Source of the DNA: Fibrobacteraceae bacterium
GTDB lineage: Bacteria > Fibrobacterota > Fibrobacteria > Fibrobacterales > Fibrobacteraceae
Reading direction: 5' to 3'
Length of the DNA stretch: 64,000 nucleotides
Assembly (NCBI GenBank): GCA_017625775.1
Contig: JAGAKE010000015.1
Location: 1-64,000, forward strand
The notes under the pieces were generated by a model. The model was not told where the DNA came from, did not search any database, and saw only the letters and a program-made list of their open reading frames with translations. This document shows positions 43,641 to 52,551 of the stretch, piece after piece. The translations under genes and the position numbers were made by a program. Each line of letters opens with the position of its first letter. The stretch's first letter is position 1.

Positions 43641-45584
43641 ATGACAAATCTTCCTCTTTGGCTCATTCCTCTGTTTCCGTTGATTGGAACAGTTGTTCTT
43701 GCCGCAATTTCTTTAGCATCCACTGGTTCTAAAAAAGGTGCTTCTGAAGGCATCGTTGGTGGGCTTGCTGTTTTATTCCCGTTGCTTGCTTTTGTTTCAA
43801 CGGTTGTAATTGGCTGGAACATGCCTACTCAAGGCGTTCAAGAAACTCTTGGAACTTGGATTGATATCGGTTCTTTTAAAGCAAGTTTCGGTTTCCTCTT
43901 CGATTCTCTTTCCCGTATCATGCTTCTCTTTGTTACAGGAATTGGTACATTGATAACCTTGTATTCTACAGGTTACATGCACGGCGACAGAGGTTTTGCT
44001 CGTTTCTTTGCTTATATCAACTTGTTCCTTTTTAGCATGATTGTTCTCGTGCTTTCTGATTCCTTACTTCTTACATTTCTTGGTTGGGAAGGCGTTGGTC
44101 TCTGTTCTTACTTATTGATTGGCTTTTGGAATGCCGATGTTTCTAATTGTAAGGCAGCAAACAAGGCGTTTATCGTAAACCGGGTGGGTGATTTAGGATT
44201 CATTTTAGGAATGATTACGCTTGCAATGGTTTCTAGCGATTTACTTTCTTATCGTGAACTTTCTGCTTTCTTGCGCGATGCCGCTAATGTTGAACTAGTG
44301 AATATTTTGTTGCCAATTTTTGCAATGGCTGGGCTTTTGTTCTTTATCGGTTGCACTGGAAAGTCAGCTCAAATTCCGCTCTTAACTTGGCTTCCAGATG
44401 CTATGGCTGGTCCAACACCAGTTTCTGCATTGATTCACGCTGCAACTATGGTGACTTCTGGCGTTTATTTGCTCGCTCGCCTTTCTGACTTGTATGTATT
44501 ATTACCAGGCGTTATGACTGTCGTTGTTTTAATAGGTTTATTAACTGCTTTCTGGGCGGCCGTTGCAGGTTTATTCCAAAACGACATCAAGAAAGTTCTT
44601 GCCTATTCTACAATTTCCCAGTTAGGTTATATGTTTATGGCTGCTGGTGTGGCGGCGTTTGACGTTTCTATTTTCCACGTATTCACTCATGCTTTCTTTA
44701 AAGCCGCTCTCTTCCTTGGAGCTGGTGCTGTAATTCATGCGCTTGCTGGCGAACAAGATATGCGTAAAATGGGTGGAATGCTTAAGAAAACACCTGTTAC
44801 CGCCTGTGTTATGATTTTTGCTTTCTTAGCAATTATCGGGTTCCCTGGTTTTGCTGGATTCTGGTCTAAAGATTTGATTCTTGAACGTCTTTATGTTTCT
44901 GGCCCCATGGGACCATTCCTTTATATGATGGCACTCTTAACTGCGGTTATTACAGCTATTTATATGGGACGTTTGATGGTTCTTACATTCTTTGGTAAGT
45001 ATCGCGGTGGGGAAGAATCAGAAAAGCATATTCATGAAGCTCCTGCTTCTATGCTTATTCCAATGGTTATTCTTTCTTTGGGTTCCATTTTTGCCGGTTT
45101 CCTCTGGGCAGGCTTAATTCCTGGAGCTAATCTCTTTGAACAAACCTTGGCTCCTGTTGTTGGGCAGGCTCAAGCTGCATTTGGTCATGCTTCAGTTCAT
45201 GTTTCACCATGGTTATTTGCTGTTCTTGGAACTATTGCTGCTGTGGTTGGCATGGCTGTTGCTTGGAAGTTATTTGCAAATCGTCGAATCCCGCTTCCAA
45301 AAGGTTCTTCTGCTCCGGAAGGCTTTGGGGCAACTTGGACATTCTGCTTTGATAAAATTCATGGCATTGTGATTTCTGCATTCCGCGTTTTAGCTTGGGT
45401 GGCTGAAAATGTGGTAAATCGTTTTGTAATGATGCTTCAATGGCTAGTTGGTGGTTTAGGCGAATTACTTGGTGATTTCGCTAGTGGTTTGCAGGTTGCT
45501 AAAGTGCGCTTGCAAATGGCTCTTAGTCTTGTTGGCGTCATTGCACTTGTTTTGATTGTCTTAGTTTACGGAGGGCTTCTCTAA
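43641..45584 (+). CDS. nuoL: NADH-quinone oxidoreductase subunit L
   Basis: Antiporter-like proton-pumping subunit with a long C-terminal part that should form the lateral helix. SFLGWEGVGLCSYLLIGFW, LTWLPDAMAGPTPVSALIHAATMVTSG and the key Lys in NDIKKVLAYSTISQLGYM are present. The 647 residues are typical. Confidence 0.97.
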   Translation: MTNLPLWLIPLFPLIGTVVLAAISLASTGSKKGASEGIVGGLAVLFPLLAFVSTVVIGWNMPTQGVQETLGTWIDIGSFKASFGFLFDSLSRIMLLFVTGIGTLITLYSTGYMHGDRGFARFFAYINLFLFSMIVLVLSDSLLLTFLGWEGVGLCSYLLIGFWNADVSNCKAANKAFIVNRVGDLGFILGMITLAMVSSDLLSYRELSAFLRDAANVELVNILLPIFAMAGLLFFIGCTGKSAQIPLLTWLPDAMAGPTPVSALIHAATMVTSGVYLLARLSDLYVLLPGVMTVVVLIGLLTAFWAAVAGLFQNDIKKVLAYSTISQLGYMFMAAGVAAFDVSIFHVFTHAFFKAALFLGAGAVIHALAGEQDMRKMGGMLKKTPVTACVMIFAFLAIIGFPGFAGFWSKDLILERLYVSGPMGPFLYMMALLTAVITAIYMGRLMVLTFFGKYRGGEESEKHIHEAPASMLIPMVILSLGSIFAGFLWAGLIPGANLFEQTLAPVVGQAQAAFGHASVHVSPWLFAVLGTIAAVVGMAVAWKLFANRRIPLPKGSSAPEGFGATWTFCFDKIHGIVISAFRVLAWVAENVVNRFVMMLQWLVGGLGELLGDFASGLQVAKVRLQMALSLVGVIALVLIVLVYGGLL

Positions 45585-47173
45585 TGTTATTGCATGTTTT
45601 AGTACTCGCTCCGTTTGTGGCGGCCCTATTAGTTGCTCTTGTCGGAGGTCGTGGCACTTCTGCTTATCGTCTTTCGCTCTTTTCAGCGGCCGTGCTTACA
45701 GTTGCATCTGTAGCTTTGATTGCGGGCGGTGATGCGACAACAACGGCTATTGATTGGTTTAAGTTGCCTGGTAGTGATGCTTCTGTGAAGTATTTGCTTG
45801 GTTCTTATACTATTAATGCTTGGCTTGTGTTCCTTTCTTGTGTGCTTTCCTTGGCTGCTTTAGTCTTTGGAAAGTCTGCAACACCAGAAGGTGAATTCAA
45901 AAATTTCTCTGTCGGAATTTTAGCACTTCTTGGTACAATGAACGGCGCATTCCTTGCTCTCGACGCTGTTTTATTTTTCTTCTTCTTTGAAGCGATGGTA
46001 ATTCCAGCAGCACTTTTGATGGCTGCTTATGGCGGAAAAGAACGGAAGTCTGCAGCGATGAACTTTGCCATTTATACTTTGGTCGGTTCTGCTCCAATGG
46101 CAATCGCTCTTTGGTACATGGTGGCAAAAAGTGGCGTTACGACTGCCGAAGGGTTGTTTGCATTCTTGCAAGGACAATCTATTGAAACACAAACTGTGTT
46201 AGCAATTTCTTTCCTTATCGCGTTCCTTGTAAAAACACCTATTTTCCCTTTCCATGGTTGGCAAGCTGCTGCATACGCAGAATCCCCAGCTCCATTGTCC
46301 GCAATTTTAACAGGTGCTATGTCAAAGGTTGGTGTTTATGGAATTTTGATTTGGGTGCTTTCATTGTTCTCATTAAATGAAACATTCTTTACCACAATGC
46401 TTTGGCTTGGCCTTGCAACTGCTGTTTATGGCGGTTTAATGGCTTGGCGTGGTACTGATGTCAAGAAGATTTTGGCATTTAGTTCTATGGGACATTTAGG
46501 TTTGGCTGTTGCTGCAATATTTACACTTAGCCCAAAAATGTTCCCTGCCGTTTTGGTTCTTCTTGTAGGTCACGGGCTTTCTGCTGGTTCGCTCTTCTTG
46601 CTTTCCGGAGTTGCAGAACGAATGACAGGAACTCGCGAACTATCTAAAATGGGTGGACTTGTAAAATCAAAACCTGTATTTGGTTTCTTATTCGGTGCTG
46701 CAGGAATTATTGCTTTAGCAGTTCCAGGTACAGCGGGCTTTATTGGTGAATTCCTTGTAATGCTTTCTCTCTGGGATGTAGGCCCTTTACCGACATTGGT
46801 TGGGGCAATTTGCCTTGTTCTTTCTGCAGCTTATATGCTCCGTTTGATTCAAGGAGTAATTTTTGGAAAAGCAAATCAGTGTGAAGAAAATCCAGTGCAT
46901 CTTGGTGTATTAGAAGGTTCTGTCATTGGGGCATTCCTTTTCCTTTTACTTCTCTTTGGATTACGTCCAGGAATTATTTACGAAAATCGAACACCAGAAA
47001 ATCCTGAAACAAGTGTTCCTGCCGCAGAAGTGGTTCCTGCAGATTCACTTGCAGTAGATTCTTTAGCTCTCGTTAATGAATCTATGAATACGACAGAGAC
47101 AACTGTACAAACTACAGATTCTTTGGCTAAAGATTCTGTAAAAGCTAATGCGGAGGTTACAGCAAATGACTAA
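45584..47173 (+). CDS. nuoM: NADH-quinone oxidoreductase subunit M with Ser/Thr/Asp-rich tail
   Basis: Second antiporter-like subunit. FFFEAMVIPAALLMA, TPIFPFHGWQAAAYAESPAP and DVKKILAFSSMGHLGL carry the conserved Glu, the pump motif and the Lys. After the last membrane helix (ending near GLRPGIIYENR) there is a tail of about 65 residues rich in Ser, Thr, Asp and Glu, which most NuoM proteins lack. The end overlaps nuoN by 8 bases. Confidence 0.95.
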   Translation: MLLHVLVLAPFVAALLVALVGGRGTSAYRLSLFSAAVLTVASVALIAGGDATTTAIDWFKLPGSDASVKYLLGSYTINAWLVFLSCVLSLAALVFGKSATPEGEFKNFSVGILALLGTMNGAFLALDAVLFFFFFEAMVIPAALLMAAYGGKERKSAAMNFAIYTLVGSAPMAIALWYMVAKSGVTTAEGLFAFLQGQSIETQTVLAISFLIAFLVKTPIFPFHGWQAAAYAESPAPLSAILTGAMSKVGVYGILIWVLSLFSLNETFFTTMLWLGLATAVYGGLMAWRGTDVKKILAFSSMGHLGLAVAAIFTLSPKMFPAVLVLLVGHGLSAGSLFLLSGVAERMTGTRELSKMGGLVKSKPVFGFLFGAAGIIALAVPGTAGFIGEFLVMLSLWDVGPLPTLVGAICLVLSAAYMLRLIQGVIFGKANQCEENPVHLGVLEGSVIGAFLFLLLLFGLRPGIIYENRTPENPETSVPAAEVVPADSLAVDSLALVNESMNTTETTVQTTDSLAKDSVKANAEVTAND

Positions 47174-48581
47174 TTCGCTTTTAATTTTGTTGCCGGTTCT
47201 TGTTACCGTTTTAGGCGCGCTTGTCGTTATTGCCGCAGAACCATTTCTTCAAAATGAAAACAAGCATTCTGTTTTGCCTTGGGTTGCTATTGTTTTCACG
47301 GTTCTTGCAGCAGCCTCTTTAATTGTTTCTCCAGATGGTTCTTATTATCAAGTTTACCTAATGGATTCCATGCGTCGTTTGTTTACTTTAACGATTCTCT
47401 TTTGTCTTTTCTTGGGAATCGGTGGGGTGCAATGGACTCTTGCTCGTGAAAAGTTTCAGGGTGGTGAAGCTTACGGCTTATTGCTTTTAGCTTCTGCAGG
47501 TGCTATTTTAATGGCACTTTCCACAAACTTCCTTTCTCTTTTCCTTGGCATGGAACTTGCGGCATTCCCTGTTTATGCTCTTGTAGGCATTCGTCGTAAA
47601 GACATGAATGGAAACGAAGGAGTGTTCAAGTATTTTGTGACCGGCGCTATTTTCAGTGCTATTTTCCTTTATGGTGTTTCTTTGCTCTATGGTGCTACTG
47701 GTTCTACACAATTTGCTTCAGAAATTTTAGGCGGTCGCTTACCTTTATTTAGAGTTGGAATGTTCTTGGTCTTGATTGGACTCTTTTTCAAGGCTGGTGC
47801 GGCTCCTGCTCATTTCTGGGTGGCCGATGTTTATACGGGCGCTCCGGTGGCGGTTACTGCTTTTATGGCTGCGGTCGTTAAGGTTGGTGCTTTAGCTGCT
47901 ATTGCTTCACTTTGGGTGAATATTTCTTCTGATCAAACGATAAAGCTTGTTGTTGCTATAGTGGCTTTAGCTTCTATGCTCATCGGTGCTTTCTCAGGTC
48001 TTGCTCAAAAGTCTGTTCGTCGTATTTTGGCATTTTCTGCTGTAATGAATGCAGGCTTTATGCTTTGTGCCTTGTTCCTTCATAAAGAAGGTTCAAATGA
48101 ATTCTTTGGCGGAGCATTACAGTTCTTCCTTGTGACTTATGCAGTGGCTTCTGCTGGTGCTTTGACAGGCATTGCTTATCTTTCTGGCAAAAATGACAAA
48201 CGCGAAACACTTTGTGGTTTGCGTGGTCGCGCTCGTAAATCTCCTGCAGTAGGTGTTTCTATTGCTGTTTGCTTGGCATCCTTAGCTGGCTTACCACCTG
48301 CAGCAGGTTTTTTAGCAAAGTTCTCTCTCTTTACCGGAATGTTCAAAGAAGGTTATGGGGCACTTGCTTCTGCAGCCTTTGTACTTTCTCTTGTAGCAGC
48401 TGTTTATTATTTGCGAATCGCTTATGTGCTTTTTGCTCCAGCTTGCTCAAAGAGCGAATGTTGCTGTTGTTGTAAAGAAAAACCTCCAGTTTCTGCTTCT
48501 TGGATTTTAAAAGCAGGCATTGCTATTGCAGCTATCGCTATGCTTGTATTATCCGTTAAGCCAGATTGGGTTTGTTTTTAA
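47166..48581 (+). CDS. nuoN: NADH-quinone oxidoreductase subunit N
   Basis: Third antiporter-like subunit and last gene of the operon. FLGMELAAFPVYALVGIRRKD and KAGAAPAHFWVADVYTGAPV are typical, with the Lys in QKSVRRILAFSAVMNAGFM diverged to Arg-Arg surroundings. The start is the ATG at 47166 inside the nuoM end (MTNSLLILLPVL, 471 residues). A Cys-rich loop (KSECCCCCKE) near the C-terminus is unusual. A terminator follows. Confidence 0.94.
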   Translation: MTNSLLILLPVLVTVLGALVVIAAEPFLQNENKHSVLPWVAIVFTVLAAASLIVSPDGSYYQVYLMDSMRRLFTLTILFCLFLGIGGVQWTLAREKFQGGEAYGLLLLASAGAILMALSTNFLSLFLGMELAAFPVYALVGIRRKDMNGNEGVFKYFVTGAIFSAIFLYGVSLLYGATGSTQFASEILGGRLPLFRVGMFLVLIGLFFKAGAAPAHFWVADVYTGAPVAVTAFMAAVVKVGALAAIASLWVNISSDQTIKLVVAIVALASMLIGAFSGLAQKSVRRILAFSAVMNAGFMLCALFLHKEGSNEFFGGALQFFLVTYAVASAGALTGIAYLSGKNDKRETLCGLRGRARKSPAVGVSIAVCLASLAGLPPAAGFLAKFSLFTGMFKEGYGALASAAFVLSLVAAVYYLRIAYVLFAPACSKSECCCCCKEKPPVSASWILKAGIAIAAIAMLVLSVKPDWVCF

Positions 48582-48601
48582 ATTTGAGTGAGTAAAATTT
48601 T

Positions 48602-48636
48602 AATCCTGAGAAGTAATTCTTCTCGGGATTTTTTTG
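48602..48636 (+). terminator. Terminator of the nuo operon
   Basis: Arms aatcctgagaag and cttctcgggatt pair over 12 bp with one G-U, followed by a run of T. It lies 20 bases after the nuoN stop. Confidence 0.85.
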
Positions 48637-48694
48637 TACTGAATGAACGGATTTTCTATTTTAAATTCAGAAAGTGATTCAAAAGGAAAAATTT

Positions 48695-49183
48695 ATGGAA
48701 AAAATGTACAGATCAGGGATTGGTTTTGATGTTCATAAACTTGTCGAAGGGCGTAAATGTATCATTGGCGGTGTAGATATTCCGTATGAAAAAGGGCTTT
48801 TAGGCCATAGTGACGCAGATGTTCTTTTACATGCGATTTCAGATGCTTTGCTTGGAGCCGCTGGGCTAGGCGATATTGGTTCGTTTTTCCCAGATACAGA
48901 CCCGGCTTATAAAGGAGCAGACAGTTTAGTTTTGCTTGCTGAAGTAGGAAAAAAAATCAAAGAAGCTGGTTTTCAGATAGTGAATATTGATAGCATTGTG
49001 ATGTGTGAACGCCCAAAGGTGAACCCTCATCGTGAAGAAATGAAAAAGAATATTGCAAAAGCTTTAGATATAGATGTCTCTCAAATTGGCGTTAAAGGTA
49101 CTACAACAGAAAAGCTTGGTTTTACTGGTCGCGGGGAGGGTATCGCTTCGCAAGCGGTGGCGATGGTTTGCAGGGAAATGTAA
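48695..49183 (+). CDS. ispF: 2-C-methyl-D-erythritol 2,4-cyclodiphosphate synthase
   Basis: Cytosolic zinc enzyme of the MEP isoprenoid pathway. GIGFDVHKL gives the metal-binding Asp and His, [22 protein letters not shown] gives the third His and the substrate loop, and [15 protein letters not shown] is the C-terminal signature. The start is the ATG at 48695 (162 residues), with AAAGGA upstream. The restriction-modification cassette begins almost directly after its stop, so this gene marks the left edge of that insertion. Confidence 0.96.
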   Translation: MEKMYRSGIGFDVHKLVEGRKCIIGGVDIPYEKGLLGHSDADVLLHAISDALLGAAGLGDIGSFFPDTDPAYKGADSLVLLAEVGKKIKEAGFQIVNIDSIVMCERPKVNPHREEMKKNIAKALDIDVSQIGVKGTTTEKLGFTGRGEGIASQAVAMVCREM

Positions 49184-49215
49184 TTTTTTTATTGTGTAAA
49201 AAATTTGGAGTGAAG

Positions 49216-50259
49216 TTGAAAACTGTACCAGTTCAAAAATGGTTTCCTCAAAATGAACGAATAAAATCTATAGATTTATTCGCAGGAATCGGTGGTATCA
49301 GGCTCGGATTTGACAGGGCTTTCGGTGATGATATTGATACGGTGTTTGTATGCGAATGGGATGAAAACGCTCAGAAAACATATAAGGCAAACTTTAATGA
49401 TGCTTTTGCAATCGCAGGTGATATAACCCAAATTGACGAGAAGGATGTTCCCGAGTTTGACATATGCCTTGCCGGATTCCCGTGTCAGGCATTTAGTCTT
49501 GCCGGACAGCGCATGGGCTTTGAGGATAACTACAAAGGCATGTGCAGAGGAACGCTCTTTATGGATGTTGCTCGCATTTGCGAGTATCATAAGCCGAAGG
49601 TTATTTTCTGCGAGAATGTAAAAGGACTCGTTATTCACGATAAAGGAAGAACGTTCAAAATTATTTGCAAGACCTTTGAAGATCTCGGATACAAGGTGTT
49701 CTTCAAGGTGCTCAACAGTAAGAACTTTGGTGTGCCTCAGAACAGAGAAAGAATTTATGTGGTGGCATTCAGAAACGATATAGCTCCCGAAAAATTCGAG
49801 TTTCCGGAGATGACGGACGATACAAAGCGTTTGTGGGATATACGTGAAGAAACGCCTGTTCCTGCTAAGTATTATTTAAGTGAAGTATATCTTGAAACAT
49901 TAAGACAACACAAGGCTCGTCATGAGTCCAAAGGCAACGGATTCGGTTACGAGATTCGTGATTGGAGCGATGTTGCAGGTGCTATTGTTTGTGGTGGCAT
50001 GGGCAGAGAGAGAAATCTCGTGATTGATAAGCGTCAAAAGAATCTTACACCTACCACGCATATCAAAGGCAAGATTAACAAAGAAGGTGTGCGCAAGATG
50101 ACTCCTCGCGAGTGGGCTCGTTTGCAAGGCTTCCCAGACTCTTTTGTTCTTCCTCTTGCGGATACACATCTTTATAAGCAGTTCGGAAACAGCGTTACCG
50201 TAAATGTAATTGCAGCTATTGCAGAAAAGATTAAGGAGGTTCTTGATAATGTCGATTAA
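49216..50259 (+). CDS. DNA cytosine-5 methyltransferase 1 of the R-M cassette
   Basis: C5-type DNA methyltransferase with motif I IDLFAGIGGIRLGF, motif IV CLAGFPCQAFSLAGQ (catalytic Cys after Pro), motif VI ENVKGL, motif VIII QNRERIYVV, the variable target-recognition region, then motif IX WARLQGFPDSF and motif X QFGNSVTVNVI. The start is uncertain: TTG 49216 has GGAG five bases upstream; GTG 49210 or TTG 49168 (inside ispF) are possible. It should protect the host against the endonuclease that follows, which overlaps it by 11 bases. Codon use differs from the core genes. Confidence 0.95.
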   Translation: MKTVPVQKWFPQNERIKSIDLFAGIGGIRLGFDRAFGDDIDTVFVCEWDENAQKTYKANFNDAFAIAGDITQIDEKDVPEFDICLAGFPCQAFSLAGQRMGFEDNYKGMCRGTLFMDVARICEYHKPKVIFCENVKGLVIHDKGRTFKIICKTFEDLGYKVFFKVLNSKNFGVPQNRERIYVVAFRNDIAPEKFEFPEMTDDTKRLWDIREETPVPAKYYLSEVYLETLRQHKARHESKGNGFGYEIRDWSDVAGAIVCGGMGRERNLVIDKRQKNLTPTTHIKGKINKEGVRKMTPREWARLQGFPDSFVLPLADTHLYKQFGNSVTVNVIAAIAEKIKEVLDNVD

Positions 50260-51373
50260 AGCAAACAAAGGCGAATGGGGCGAACCTTATGTAGCCATTC
50301 GCGTATTGGGTGAGAGAAAACTCTATATCGCCGATGCTGACGGTAACAAGAATCCTCATGAGTGGATGGACATCGTAGAACTTATTCGTCACGAAACCAT
50401 GGAACGAATCGTTACATACAGATGCAAGGAAGAAGATTTTTTAATCGATATCGATGTAAACGGAAAGCTTATTTTATCGGTATCCGCTTCCGAGTTCCTT
50501 GCAATGGCAGATAAGCTTGCCGCAGAAATCAAATTGGCAAAAGGCAGCTCATTCAATGTTTCCGAGGATATCACCAACTTCTTAACAAAGATCGAATTGA
50601 AGCATATCAAGGCAAAGAGCATTGATAAGAGCGATGTTTTTCTTTCAGTTCGTGATCCGAGAGCTTCCATCACGAGAAAGCATATAGGATTTTCTATTAA
50701 ATCGGAATTCGGACAGAATCCTACGCTTTTCAATACAGCGAAAGCTTCTGCCGTTGTGTACAAGGTGACCGGTATGACGGACGAGTTGATGGATAAAGTT
50801 AACTCGCTTGTCGACGAAAAAGGACATGCCGCCGTATCCGAACGTTGCGATACAATGGTTGCCAATGGATGTTCTTTCGAATTTGTTGGTTTCCCGATTG
50901 CATCAAGAGCAGGTGTAGCTGCATTTGAGGAAAATCTTGATATGATTGATTCAAGATTGCCGAAGGTGATTGAGTGCATGCTTTGGGATTATTTCTTCAA
51001 CCATGAATCTCGTGTGGATTTGGATGTTGTTACGAAGAAGGTAGCAGAGAAGAATCCTTGCGGTATCACTCGTCCCGAAGTAAAATACGAATATATGATG
51101 AAGTCCTTCATATACGCATCGTACTGCGGAATGACAGCATCCACATTGTGGGATGGAAACAGTCAGGTTAACGGCGGTTTTATCAAAGTCAATGCAAACG
51201 GAGAAGTAGTGGCTCATTACGCACTTGAATCCGATGCATTCAAGTCGTATCTGTTCAAGAATTGCTATCTTGAGTTCCCGTCCACCGATGAAAAGCACGG
51301 TCATTACGCTAAGGTGTATAAGGAAGGTGGCAATTTCTATTATCGTTTGAACTTCCAAATTAGATACAGATGA
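50249..51373 (+). CDS. HpaII-family type II restriction endonuclease
   Basis: The N-terminus NKGEWGEPYVAIRVLGERKL, the middle KKHIGFSIKSEFG-like segment (RKHIGFSIKSEFGQNPTLFN) and the end FYYRLNFQIRYR match my memory of the HpaII endonuclease family, whose type member cuts CCGG. The 374 residues are close to HpaII (about 360). The start ATG 50249 has a perfect AAGGAGG. It lies between two C5-cytosine methyltransferase genes, overlapping one by 11 and the other by 4 bases, which supports the endonuclease call by itself. The recognition site here is not known. Confidence 0.8.
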   Translation: MSIKANKGEWGEPYVAIRVLGERKLYIADADGNKNPHEWMDIVELIRHETMERIVTYRCKEEDFLIDIDVNGKLILSVSASEFLAMADKLAAEIKLAKGSSFNVSEDITNFLTKIELKHIKAKSIDKSDVFLSVRDPRASITRKHIGFSIKSEFGQNPTLFNTAKASAVVYKVTGMTDELMDKVNSLVDEKGHAAVSERCDTMVANGCSFEFVGFPIASRAGVAAFEENLDMIDSRLPKVIECMLWDYFFNHESRVDLDVVTKKVAEKNPCGITRPEVKYEYMMKSFIYASYCGMTASTLWDGNSQVNGGFIKVNANGEVVAHYALESDAFKSYLFKNCYLEFPSTDEKHGHYAKVYKEGGNFYYRLNFQIRYR

Positions 51374-52308
51374 TAAAAGTAGGAAGCTTATTTTCGGGGA
51401 TTGGTGGTATTGACCTTGGCTTTGAACAGGCTGGTTTTGAAATCGCCTGGGCCAACGATATAGATGTCTCTGCTTGTAAAACCTACCGCCACAATTTTCC
51501 AAACACACACCTTATAGAAGGTGATGTACGAGACATCGATCCATGCTCGCTCCTTGATATAGATGTACTTGTGGCTGGATTTCCGTGTCAGCCGTTCTCG
51601 ATTATGGGATATCAAAGAGGATTCAATGATCCACGAGGAAATTTATTTTTTGAAATAACTCGTGTGATTGAGATTAAGCGACCAAGAATAGTATTCTTAG
51701 AAAATGTAAAGAATCTTATTAATCATAATAATGGCAAAACGTTCTTTGTTATTTACAACACTTTGGTGCGACTTGGGTATATTGTCAAGTATAAAGTAAT
51801 TAATGCAACCGATGTCAACATTCCGCAGAATCGCGCACGGATTTTTATTGTGGCTTTTCTCAACATCGAGGATTGTGAACGCTTTGCATTCCCCACGGCT
51901 ATGCCCCTTGAAACATCGATTGAGGATATTATTGACCGTAGTATAAAGTACGATGATATTTATTATTACGACTCAAGTTGCCGATATTTCAAGGAGCTTG
52001 ATGCGAAAATTGTCAATAAAACGGGTATTTACAGAATTGATGACAGCGGCATTGCAATGCGCAAGTGGGAGATTTGTCCTACGCTGAAAGCCAACATGGG
52101 AACGTATCCCGACCGAGTACCGATTATCCGTGATAATTTCGGTATTCGCAAGCTCACTCCTATGGAATGCCTTGCATTGCAAGGGTATCCCACAATCTAT
52201 ACTTTCAAGGGGATCTCTCTTGAAAACGCATATAAGCAATGCGGTAATACTGTTTGTGTGCCTGTTATTAAAAGTATAGCAGATAATCTTTTTGCCATCT
52301 ACAATTGA
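51370..52308 (+). CDS. DNA cytosine-5 methyltransferase 2 of the R-M cassette
   Basis: Second C5 methyltransferase: motif I GSLFSGIGGIDLGFEQAG, motif IV VAGFPCQPFSIMGYQRGF with the catalytic Cys, motif VI ENVKNL, motif VIII IPQNRARIFIVAF, motif IX CLALQGYP and motif X QCGNTVCVPVI. At 312 residues it is compact but complete. Its sequence differs clearly from methyltransferase 1, including the target-recognition region, so it is not a recent duplicate. It starts with an ATGA overlap on the endonuclease stop. Confidence 0.95.
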   Translation: MIKVGSLFSGIGGIDLGFEQAGFEIAWANDIDVSACKTYRHNFPNTHLIEGDVRDIDPCSLLDIDVLVAGFPCQPFSIMGYQRGFNDPRGNLFFEITRVIEIKRPRIVFLENVKNLINHNNGKTFFVIYNTLVRLGYIVKYKVINATDVNIPQNRARIFIVAFLNIEDCERFAFPTAMPLETSIEDIIDRSIKYDDIYYYDSSCRYFKELDAKIVNKTGIYRIDDSGIAMRKWEICPTLKANMGTYPDRVPIIRDNFGIRKLTPMECLALQGYPTIYTFKGISLENAYKQCGNTVCVPVIKSIADNLFAIYN

Positions 52309-52391
52309 ATATTTTAAATGAATATTTGTTTTTTATTAAGGTATTCATTCATTGAGTATGGTAATTGCAAAATTTACTTGCCAGTTTTTTC

Positions 52392-52544
52392 CTATTGTTC
52401 ATTTGGCTTATTCGATTCGTCAGAAGTTTCCCCAGAAAGAGAACTTTCTTTTTTTTCTTCCATTTGGTTTAATTTTAAAAACCAATAATCTTCGTTATTG
52501 ATGGAACTTTCTTTGCAAAAATCTTCTATATCAAAATCAGTCAT
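52392..52544 (-). CDS. Small acidic protein (50 aa) after the LysM transglycosylase gene
   Basis: An open frame of 50 codons, MTDFDIEDFCKESSINNEDY followed by WFLKLNQ and a Glu/Ser/Asn-rich tail, starts 7 bases after the LysM gene stop and has AGG about eight bases upstream. There is no signal or membrane segment, and I know no family. The clean spacing and codon use argue for a real gene. Confidence 0.5.
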   Translation of the reverse strand: MTDFDIEDFCKESSINNEDYWFLKLNQMEEKKESSLSGETSDESNKPNEQ

Positions 52545-52551
52545 AAATTGC

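Noticed and set aside
50389-50979. 196-codon frame antisense to the endonuclease gene
   Set aside because: Mirror of the coding pattern of the sense gene; no regulatory signals.
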